This document shows positions 17,547 to 25,700 of a DNA stretch of 64,000 bases, one piece after another (position 1 is the first letter of the stretch; the number at the start of each line of letters is the position of its first letter). Source of the stretch: Lyngbya sp. HA4199-MV5 (GTDB lineage: Bacteria > Cyanobacteriota > Cyanobacteriia > Leptolyngbyales > Leptolyngbyaceae). The notes below the pieces were generated by a model. It was not told where the DNA came from, did not search any database, and saw only the letters and a program-made list of their open reading frames with translations. The position numbers and the translations under genes were made by a program. The stretch lies in NCBI GenBank assembly GCA_019359375.1, contig JAHHHL010000012.1:62001-126000 (forward strand), read 5' to 3'.

Positions 17547-17965
17547 AGCAATTTTGACTTCAGTAGAGTTGCAAAAACCTTTTGAGCATTGACACGCTCT
17601 AGACCATCTTTCACCCAGTCACGACCGGGGATGTTTGTGCTTTTACTGGTTGTATAGCCATACAAAATGGCAAGCCCATACGCAACATTCCAACTGTAAC
17701 GGGCTTCTGTGTGACTAACAAAATCAAGTTGCTGACTGGCTCTCAAGCGTCCCGTATCCACAATATCGCGTGGCGAACTCACTTCATGCGGGGTCTTCCT
17801 TTTGCCGCCAGACCCATCGCCATAACGCTTGGTCGTAGTCGGAAAATCCCACTTTGGATCAGAAATTGACTGCGTAAAGCCAGTACCCATCAGCAGGCAG
17901 GTTTCTCTGAAGGCTGCTTGAGCGGCTTTCTCGATCGCGGCTGTATTGAGCTTAATGGTTGCCAT
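17543..17965 (-). CDS. HK97 gp10-like head-tail completion protein
   Basis: 140 aa. The segment DIVDTGRLRASQ, then YSWNVAYGLAILYGYTT and IPGRDWVKDGLE, is the signature of the HK97 gp10 family (tail-component or neck proteins): a T-G-x-L-R-x-S block, a hydrophobic V-YA--hyGy block and a terminal R-W block. It probably joins the capsid connector to the tail. Overlaps both neighbours slightly. Confidence 0.8.
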   Translation of the reverse strand: MATIKLNTAAIEKAAQAAFRETCLLMGTGFTQSISDPKWDFPTTTKRYGDGSGGKRKTPHEVSSPRDIVDTGRLRASQQLDFVSHTEARYSWNVAYGLAILYGYTTSKSTNIPGRDWVKDGLERVNAQKVFATLLKSKLL

Positions 17966-18732
17966 CAGAGTAAGTACGCCTCCTCAAGTCCCAGTAGTAA
18001 TTGTGTGGCACTGACCGCTACGCCTACTTCCTGATAATAGCCCGGTGCCACTATGAGGGGGTTCTGTGTCAGGTTGCCAACGCTGCCCACAAAGACAGGC
18101 TGGTCTACCGTCCAACTCCAGCCAGTATCTTGCATCAGCCCACTGGTGGCAAATTGTGGTTTTCCGCCTGCTGCCACTGCGTTCAACGTTAGCCCGATCG
18201 CGCCTTCAGTCTGGGTTATATCAGTCGCATCGGCATAGACTAATTGCCCATTGTGCAGCGCAACTAGCCGATGGAGGGAAAGTGCGATCGCGGCTGGGTA
18301 TTGTCCTGGTGTGGGTTGTAGCGCAATGCCCTGAGCGCCACCTGCCACTGCTTGAGCGCGAAAAATACCCGATACTTTTGCCCCCAGCGCTGCCTCTACC
18401 CCAAAGGGGCTAGGTGTACCTCTGTAGAGCGTAAACCAGCCTGATTGCGTGTCTTTCGTCACCGGATCGGTAATCACTGCCCACCCTTTGCTGAGATGCC
18501 CCACACCGTTGGGTACGGTGGAAGGGTTGGTCAGACGACCTGACAGAGGCTCATCAGACTCATCTATACCAGGATAGAAAAGCCCCCTCGGACGACTATC
18601 AGGTTTCAAGTAAGCCTTGACCGTTACCGTGAGTGTTGCTGGTTGTTTGTTGCCCGTGCGCGGGTCAGTAGCGATCGCACCCGTTGCGACCGAAAATGTC
18701 AGCACCGCGTTACTGGGAAACGGTGAAGCCAT
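17965..18732 (-). CDS. head-tail connector/structural protein with decoration-like C-terminus
   Basis: 255 aa. The N-terminal half carries a DPRTGNKQPA-type element seen in neck proteins. The C-terminal half (GQLVYADAT, AIGLTLNAVAAGG, MQDTGWSWTVDQPVFVG, NPLIVAPGYYQEVGVAVS) follows the same beta pattern as the tail proteins at 3254-4222. Position after the capsid genes supports a neck role. Confidence 0.6.
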   Translation of the reverse strand: MASPFPSNAVLTFSVATGAIATDPRTGNKQPATLTVTVKAYLKPDSRPRGLFYPGIDESDEPLSGRLTNPSTVPNGVGHLSKGWAVITDPVTKDTQSGWFTLYRGTPSPFGVEAALGAKVSGIFRAQAVAGGAQGIALQPTPGQYPAAIALSLHRLVALHNGQLVYADATDITQTEGAIGLTLNAVAAGGKPQFATSGLMQDTGWSWTVDQPVFVGSVGNLTQNPLIVAPGYYQEVGVAVSATQLLLGLEEAYLL

Positions 18733-18974
18733 TACTCAGGCTTGGTAGGTTTGGTGGTTTTAGGAGTGGCAGGAGCGGGAGGGGTGACAGGCGACGAAGT
18801 TAGAGCGCGCAGAGTTTCTGCTTCCAGCATCTCGACGATCGTCGAATCATCCTTGATATCGTTCCACACGTCATCATCCAGTTCACCCACGCCAGGTATG
18901 AACGAAACGCGGTGATTAGCAAAGACGATCGTGGTCGCACCAGCACGGTTTGCAGGAGTAAATTGATAACGCAT
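18732..18974 (-). CDS. small head-region protein
   Basis: 80 aa, MRYQFTPANRAGATTIVFAN, ending in a Pro/Thr/Lys tail. The size and the position after the major capsid gene suit an Ig-like or fibre-base decoration or a connector subunit. Starts 50 bases after the capsid gene and shares one base with the next gene. Confidence 0.6.
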   Translation of the reverse strand: MRYQFTPANRAGATTIVFANHRVSFIPGVGELDDDVWNDIKDDSTIVEMLEAETLRALTSSPVTPPAPATPKTTKPTKPE

Positions 18975-19023
18975 GGGAAAAACTAAAGGCTAAAGGCTAA
19001 AAACAACCAGCAATTAAGAACTA

Positions 19024-20031
19024 CTAAGACTTGTTGAGGATGTACAGGCGAGCACGGAACGGTTGCGCGTAAATCACTTCTGACGTAGCACACAGACCAA
19101 TCTGGCGATAGGTCATCCCATCGTCCAGGATGAAGGGTGGCATGGTATCGATGTCAGCATAATGGCGCATGATGTTGTTCTGCACTGTGGAGTCCATAAA
19201 CATTAGCAGGTCAGCCGTTGCGGGTATACTCACGCCACCAATGCTGGTGATGTTACCGCCGTTCACATCGCGCACAATGTCAGCCCCAAACTCGTTCACC
19301 GTAGTCAGCTTCCGAAGTTGCGGTGATTCGGCGCGATTGGTCAACATTTGCGCTGGGGTGCCATCGTTTGAGTTGTCAGCAAAACGACGTTGCAGCGCGG
19401 CTCGGATGTCCTCGTCCACGATCGCCGCCGTTGCTTCCGCCGTGAGTCTCGTGTTTTTGCGAAAGTTGGACAACTCGGTTCTGAACCATTCGTAAGCGGT
19501 AGCTGCCGTTGCACCTGTCCCGGTTACGCCGTTGGCACCTGCCGTGACGTTGATCACTTCCACATAAGGGTTGTTGATAAAGCCCGTGAACCCGATCGTC
19601 GGGTCGCCGAACACCGTGCGGATGTGCATCCATTCACGCAATCCTTTTTCCAGTGCGTTGCGATAGCTCTGCACCACATTGGTGCGCGGTAGGAAGGTAT
19701 TTTTCTGTGCGGCTTCTTCCGATCGCAGTTCCTGCCACGTCCACTCCGCTGCTAGTACGCCCACCTGGCACTTGTACTCATCCATGTTGATGCCAAAGTT
19801 GGCAAGGGGCAGCGTCGTGGCTTTACCGCCGTAGTTCACAGCACGACCGGTGTAGTCAATCCGGGCGGTGGTGTACTTCAAGGTGCCAAAGGGCAGATCT
19901 GAAATAGCTTCGTGATACATGCCGTTGTACCCCCACATTTCAGGCCACACCGTTTCTACGAGCTGTGTTTCATACGTCGTCAGCGCTTCGGTCAGGAACT
20001 TCCCCGCCAAAACCACCTCATTCTGAATCAT
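19024..20031 (-). CDS. major capsid protein (DUF2184/HK97-fold type)
   Basis: 335 aa. Matches the DUF2184 capsid pattern: an N-terminal helix, GTLKYTTARIDYTGRA, then GVLAAEWTWQELRSEEAAQK in the spine-helix region, GDPTIGFTGFINNPY, and a C-terminal domain with SIPATADLLMFMD and RQIGLCATSEVIYAQPFRARL. No separate delta domain is needed because a scaffold/protease gene lies upstream. Head gene order agrees. Confidence 0.88.
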   Translation of the reverse strand: MIQNEVVLAGKFLTEALTTYETQLVETVWPEMWGYNGMYHEAISDLPFGTLKYTTARIDYTGRAVNYGGKATTLPLANFGINMDEYKCQVGVLAAEWTWQELRSEEAAQKNTFLPRTNVVQSYRNALEKGLREWMHIRTVFGDPTIGFTGFINNPYVEVINVTAGANGVTGTGATAATAYEWFRTELSNFRKNTRLTAEATAAIVDEDIRAALQRRFADNSNDGTPAQMLTNRAESPQLRKLTTVNEFGADIVRDVNGGNITSIGGVSIPATADLLMFMDSTVQNNIMRHYADIDTMPPFILDDGMTYRQIGLCATSEVIYAQPFRARLYILNKS

Positions 20032-20084
20032 GCTGTCTCCTGGTCAAATAATTGTTGGTTCTTGACGGGTCTATTGACGGATCC

Positions 20085-20690
20085 TTACATCACGCTGAAG
20101 CCAGTCGTCGGGGTCACGGTGCCCAAGCGGACTAACACCAAAGAACCAGCAGAGCAGGCTTCATAAGCTCTGGCACCCGGCAGCAATTCGCAGCCCACCT
20201 GCGCCCCAGCCGCCGTGCCTGTAAACCCTTTGCGAATTTGCCCTAATTGGCTACCGCTCAGAGATGCCGTAGCAAAACGATAGGCAATCAAATCACCCGG
20301 ATTCAGCGCTTCTTCGGAGTACATGACAATATCGCCCATCGTCATCGTTTCAACCAGTACGTTAGTTAGGGCGGGATAGCCAACTGCGTTTTCAGGGATG
20401 GTGCCCGATGCCTGCAAGCCGCTCTGCTGCTTGAGCAAATCGCGCAGATACAAGCCCCAGCGTTCATTGAAGATGTTGACACCCAGAATCAGGTGAGTGG
20501 CATCGGCGGCTTGCGTTGGTAGCACCGCTTTGCCGTTGACCAGATGCGTGACGCGACCAAAAGGCAGCACACCCGTTTCGCCGTTGGGTGTATTGACGAT
20601 CGCGCCATCAAGGCGACGGATGGAAGTATCACCAACCTGTCCTTCCGTAAGCCACTTGTTTTGACGGTAGCCGACAGTGGTTTGAGGCAT
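20085..20690 (-). CDS. structural cement/head decoration protein
   Basis: 201 aa between protease/scaffold and capsid genes. The pattern GDIVMYSEEALNPGDLIAYRF, plus Gly-rich barrel strands, is characteristic of phage cement proteins that bind capsid threefold sites. No enzyme motif. Confidence 0.7.
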   Translation of the reverse strand: MPQTTVGYRQNKWLTEGQVGDTSIRRLDGAIVNTPNGETGVLPFGRVTHLVNGKAVLPTQAADATHLILGVNIFNERWGLYLRDLLKQQSGLQASGTIPENAVGYPALTNVLVETMTMGDIVMYSEEALNPGDLIAYRFATASLSGSQLGQIRKGFTGTAAGAQVGCELLPGARAYEACSAGSLVLVRLGTVTPTTGFSVM

Positions 20691-20696
20691 AAAGCG

Positions 20697-22130
20697 TTAC
20701 TCCATAGAAGATTGAGCGTTGGCACGGATGCGATCGGCACGTTTTTTCTTGGCTACCGCCATTGCCATCTCCGGGTTGCCGCCATCGCTGCGTTGGGCTT
20801 GGTTCAGCAGATCGAGCAGGTTATCAGAGCTATCCTTGCGCGTCACCTCCTTTAACCCAGGCGCGATCGTGTCCCACACCGCGTTGATGTAGTCTGCCGA
20901 TTTACCATCCAGATTGAGGTGCGGCATTTTTTTGGCGATCGCCAGCTTCCGCACGTCCGCCACAGGCAGCTTGTAATCGGGCTGAAAGTCGGGCGCATCT
21001 AGTCGCAGCAAGGGTAGCACCGCATTCCACGCATCGGCACGATTCGAGACCTCAGCCGCGATCGTGTCGGCATCCATGCGGTTCCCTTCAGCAGCATCCA
21101 ACTTGGTTTGCAGTTCGACAACTTGCGATTGTAGCCCTGTGGCAGTGCCATCAGCCGCGTCCAGTTTCGCTTGCAGCCCAGTTGTTTTTTGGTTTAGTCC
21201 CTCTACCGCTGCATCAGCAGAGTCGTAGCCGAGCGTTTTCCAAAGTTCCATAGCGTCCTCATCGGGGTTGTCGTCGCATTCACAGTCTTTTTCTCTGACC
21301 GCTTCAACCAGCCTAGAAAGCTCGTCGTGAAGGTGGGTGTTATCGTCTTTAAGCCAGCCGATCTGACCAATCAGATCCAGTACTTCACCAGCCAGCTTTT
21401 CATCTTCAAGGTTGAAAACTCTGCCACTGGGAAAGGCGATCATGTCGTCTGCGTTCGTATTGACTGATTGTTCCTGCGCGCTCGATCGCTTGCCCAAGTC
21501 GTAAAGCTGCCGTTGCTGAATATCTTTAAAAACTTCTCTCACCGTTTCGCTGTCAGCGTTATAGAGGTCGGTGGGTGCGTCGGTTTGATACCAATACTCA
21601 AACTCATCAGCCCCATCCACATGGAAGCGGACATCGGAGCCAGCCCGACCACGCGGCACGATCGCCACATGATTCCCATCCCGCCTGATCTGCTCAAACT
21701 TCCCATCGCCGCGTTGCCTGGTGGCTGTGTCGTACCCGCAACTGGCTTCGGTCGCTGTACCAGAAAGGAGCGCATCCACCGCCTGCTTGTCGGTAACGGT
21801 GCCCACAAACCCCAGAAAATCGCCATCAATCACGGCATAATGCCCCAGCATCCCGCGCCCGTACTGCATCACGTTGTCCGATCGCACTTTCACGGGCGGA
21901 TGGGGATAGGTGATCGGCTTCATCTTGAAGCTGTCGATCGAGTCCTTGGCAAACAACACTTCAGGCGTGACCACTTCGATCCGTTCGGTGCCGTCCAGGT
22001 TGCGGTAGGACAAATCGCCTGTGCCACCGATACGCAAAAAACAACGCAAAAAGCCCTCCGAAGTCGGTTCTGGCTTCGGAGGGAGGAGAATGGCACCACG
22101 ATCGCAGTGAAAGGTTGATTCAGCGGACAT
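20697..22130 (-). CDS. prohead protease (DUF2213-like) fused to scaffold
   Basis: 477 aa. Residues about 1-190 match the DUF2213 prohead-protease family (DGDFLGFVGTVTD, ATEASCGYD, then DGNHVAIVPRGRAG, with Ser/His candidates in those blocks). Residues about 250-390 are coiled coil with repeated LQ-KLDAADG units, as in internal scaffolds. The C-terminus (RKDSSDNLLDLLNQAQ, KKKRADRIR) is basic. Protease plus scaffold on one chain is usual in HK97-like phages. Confidence 0.8.
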   Translation of the reverse strand: MSAESTFHCDRGAILLPPKPEPTSEGFLRCFLRIGGTGDLSYRNLDGTERIEVVTPEVLFAKDSIDSFKMKPITYPHPPVKVRSDNVMQYGRGMLGHYAVIDGDFLGFVGTVTDKQAVDALLSGTATEASCGYDTATRQRGDGKFEQIRRDGNHVAIVPRGRAGSDVRFHVDGADEFEYWYQTDAPTDLYNADSETVREVFKDIQQRQLYDLGKRSSAQEQSVNTNADDMIAFPSGRVFNLEDEKLAGEVLDLIGQIGWLKDDNTHLHDELSRLVEAVREKDCECDDNPDEDAMELWKTLGYDSADAAVEGLNQKTTGLQAKLDAADGTATGLQSQVVELQTKLDAAEGNRMDADTIAAEVSNRADAWNAVLPLLRLDAPDFQPDYKLPVADVRKLAIAKKMPHLNLDGKSADYINAVWDTIAPGLKEVTRKDSSDNLLDLLNQAQRSDGGNPEMAMAVAKKKRADRIRANAQSSME

Positions 22131-22251
22131 GAAGCGGTTGCATTAGTTCAGCGCGATCGTTCCCACTTACAAGACGTTTAGCCGGAATGCCCACATACGT
22201 ATCATCTGACTCTAGATCGCGAGTGACTACAGCCCCAGCGCCAATTGTCAT
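22120..22251 (-). CDS. 43-aa micro-ORF resembling a hexapeptide acyltransferase tail
   Basis: Starts with ATGA, sharing bases with the TGA of the upstream gene, and runs 11 bases into the next gene, so it is coupled on both sides. The peptide MTIGAGAVVTRDLESDDTYV followed by GIPAKRLV is the last coil and tail of left-handed beta-helix acetyltransferases (compare TIGAGAVVTRDV...VGNPAK). No other hexapeptide coils precede it. It is either a residual fragment of a former gene or a small expressed protein. Confidence 0.55.
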   Translation of the reverse strand: MTIGAGAVVTRDLESDDTYVGIPAKRLVSGNDRAELMQPLHVR

Positions 22252-22490
22252 TGCAACCCAGGCAGGTTGATCGGGTCTTGCGAAAACTTCAGCAGGCTCT
22301 CTAGGGATACGGGAGACAGTTCTTCTGAGGCTGGGTCATCTGTGCGGCTAAGCGCTACAACAGGCGCGTCACTGCCCTGTTCTTTGCCCACTAACACTAA
22401 CGTCACGCCACCCACGTCACCCACAGGCTTGATTTGGTCATCGGGCAGGAAGTCCACGTCAGGGAAGCGATCGCGGTTCTTAATTGGCAT
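22248..22490 (-). CDS. small acidic hypothetical protein
   Basis: 80 aa, in the head operon between the portal and protease genes, overlapping both neighbours. It contains VGGVTLVLVGKEQGSDAPVV. Acidic small proteins here are sometimes head-assembly accessories. Function unknown. Confidence 0.55.
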   Translation of the reverse strand: MPIKNRDRFPDVDFLPDDQIKPVGDVGGVTLVLVGKEQGSDAPVVALSRTDDPASEELSPVSLESLLKFSQDPINLPGLQ

Positions 22491-22776
22491 TGTCGTCTCC
22501 TGCTTTGTCTAGCCCCATAATTGTCTCTAGCTGCCCTGGTTGATCGTAAGGATAAGAGATCTTCAGCCGCTCAGCTTCAGCGATCGATGCCTCGCATTGA
22601 GCAAAGATTTTTTGGATCTGGGGTGGCAGGTTAGCCTCTGTGTCTGCCTTTACGCAGTCGTTGATGAGGCGATCGCGCACAGCATCTCCATTGTCCGGTT
22701 CCTTGCTAATTTGATAGCGGAACAACGGACTACCCATGATCAGCGCCAGCTTCCGGCTCAGTTCAGCTTGCATCAA
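22480..22776 (-). CDS. small hypothetical head-region protein
   Basis: 98 aa, helical, starts MMQAELSRKLALIMGSPLF at the stop codon of the giant portal gene (4-base overlap) and overlaps the next gene by 11 bases. Coupled translation suggests a head-assembly role. Family not recognised. Confidence 0.6.
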   Translation of the reverse strand: MMQAELSRKLALIMGSPLFRYQISKEPDNGDAVRDRLINDCVKADTEANLPPQIQKIFAQCEASIAEAERLKISYPYDQPGQLETIMGLDKAGDDNAN

Positions 22777-25700
22777 AGCGCACCCGTTTTCTTTGCTTTG
22801 GTATAATCCAACTCATCTTTCTGAATCACGACCTTACTGCGGTTGAGCAGGGTCATAAAGGTCTTCTTTTCGTAGCTTTGATTGAGCGCTACGGCATCAT
22901 ACCCTTTGATCATAGCAAAATAGCTAATGCCGTTTGTATCGCCCAAATTTAAGCCCATGACGTGTTTGACTGCATCGATTTTGTCACGGAGCGCTTTCAG
23001 CTTTTGCTGTGTTACCTGGCTCGTCTGACCAGGAGCATGGGTTAACCCTGCTGCCTTCAAAGCATCTTCAGTAGACTTGCGAGCGATCGCCGCCCTGTGT
23101 CCTTTGTCGAGTGCTTCCTTTCTGGTTTTGACCTTCTGCCAACTGCCATTTTCATCCTGGTAGTGCCAGTCTTTTTGAGAGTGCCCCATGATCGCACCGA
23201 ACAAATCCTGCTCCGACTTGATCTGAAAATCAAGCTTGCTGCCTTTAGCGGTACTTGCGGCAGAGTAGCTGTGAAGCTCTTCTGCGCCAAAGTTAGTCTG
23301 TATTTTCCCAGTTAATTTGGGTTTGGCTGTACCGAACTCAGCGTCGTTATCGAGCGACGCTTTGGCGTGAGCAGCGTTGTACTTCTGCAAGTCTGCTGCA
23401 TTCAAGTTTTGCCCTGCGGATTGTATTCGCTTTTCTTCTGCCTTTTGCAAGACTTGTAATTTTTTCAGCGCGGCTTTGCGCTGGCTTTGGATGGCTGACT
23501 GTGTGGCAACCTTGGCATCCTTGGTCAGAGCCATCTGCATGGTGACGCTGCTGGAGTTGATGTAGTTATGTTTGGCAACGTCATCAAACGCCCGTTTAGC
23601 ATCTGCGGTCGCCGTTTTAGAATCGTGCCCCACAAACTTGCCGTTGACGATCGTGCCAGCGTGACCAACATACGTGCCATTCCCGTAGATGCCATTACCT
23701 GTAAAGTAATCGCCCGTTTGGAACTGTTTTAAGAATTGAGTGCGATCGGTGGTGCCTTGATTCACCCCGCGCACCATCAACGTCCCGCCGTCCTGCCATG
23801 TCTTAGTCACGTCAGCACTCGATCCGACCGTTGGCTTACCGTCATATCCGGCAATTTGGTACATCGCCTTGAGATACTTATCCCGCTCACCCGATGCCAT
23901 TTTGACTGTGGCGGCGTGAGTCGCAATAGTATCAACGTGTGTAAAAATGCCCTGCAAGTCGCCTTTGTCGAGAGCGTCATTCAGGTTGTGGAGAGCGTGA
24001 TCGGTCGGTGGCGTGATGATGTGATCGACTTCCTGACTGGAAAGCTTTTTGCCACTGACATACAGATCAACATTGTTTGCTTTGGCAAATTTTGCTACGT
24101 CTGCTGATGGTCGATCACTCACACCTGACGGCTCAAAGTGAATCGCAGCAATATCGGACGGTTTCACCCCACCATGCACCTGAGCCTCCATGTAAGCGTT
24201 GCCCGTAGGTGACAGCTTCGGTGCCAGATCGTCAATACTCTTTGCTTTGGCAGCATTTTGGAGGGCGGACTGGTCGTTCTGATCACCCTTCATGTAAGAG
24301 GGGTAGTGCGCGGGTAGCTGGTCGCGATCGTAGCCATGTCGTGTCAGGCTAACCAACGAAGCTGCGTTGGGGTTGTTTACTTCGCTAGCGATGCCTGACT
24401 TAAACGAATCGGCTCCAGTAAAGCTGGCACGGTCTTTGACATCGGACTTTAGCTTGACCGCGATCGAGCCATACGCTCGCGAGACATCGGCGTGAGACTG
24501 TCCATTCAGGTCGCTGCTTCCCAGATAGCCATAGATCGGGCGATCACCGGGCTGGGTCGTTTTCGCGTCGTAACCCAGTGTTCTCGCCTCCACTCGGTTC
24601 CGTGCATCTTGATAGTTCTTGTCTGCCAGGTTAGGGATACTATGTCCCGTGACGTTTAGCTCTGCCGATGTCTTGAAACCGCTGCCCAACACTTTTTCAA
24701 GCGTATCGGTCGATCCCACTCTCACAAACACATCGGCATCGCTTAGCACTTTCTTTGTGTTTGCTTCAGCATCCTGCACCAGCTTCTTGCCGAAACGTTT
24801 CTCCAGATCGGCGCGCTTACTGGTCAATTCGGTTTGATTGAGCTTGACTGGGTTGGCAGGCTGCGCTGGAGTTGTGCTGGAGATCGGAGTGTTGTTGGAC
24901 TGAGCTTTTGAGGTCGATCGCTTGCCAGTCTGTTTTGCTGCCTTCGACTTTGCGGCGGTTTGGGCTGGAGCTGCACCACCGCCCCCGGATGGCAACGGCG
25001 TTTTGCCGCCGTGCTGCGAGTGAGCCGCCGCGTAAGCAGCGTGATCCGGGTGGTTAGACTGCGCGGCTGGATGCGTATGCTTGCCAGTCGTCGCCGCCAT
25101 TGTGCCCTGATAAGCCGCGTGCCCTGGATGGTTGGGGTTAGCTGATGGATGCCCACCCGAAACACCTTTGGTGCACTTAGCTCCCGCCTTGATCCAACTC
25201 CGACCGCACGGCGTACCAGCATCTTCACGCCACTCATCGCATTCAAAGCTGTCCGATCGCGCTTCTGGAGACCAAACTGGCTCTGGTGCGTCCAGCCCAT
25301 TTGCCCGTTCAAACGGTGAAGCGCCGTCATCTGGTTCTAAGCCCTGCGATCGCAACTCTGCTAGTGACTTGGCTCTGAAGTCAGTCGCCCACTTGGTATC
25401 AATTAGCCCTAGCTGAAGCCAGCGCTCAGATGCCGGGGAGGCAAAACAACGACATGCAACGTGGGCTGGTAGCACAATGTCTTCCAACCGATAAATCTTC
25501 TGGTTACGGGCGGCGCAAAAAGGACAAAGGCGTGAGTCCAAAGTTGATTGCCAGGTGCCCAGTGACAACCCATTCGCCTGATAGCTAGCGATCGCACTCG
25601 CATTGCTGGCAGCAAGACTCTCAGTACGAGCAATGGCTGTAGCACGAGCTTTTACCACGCCTAACTGCTGGTGCAACAACGACGCTATTTTGTCCGTTCC

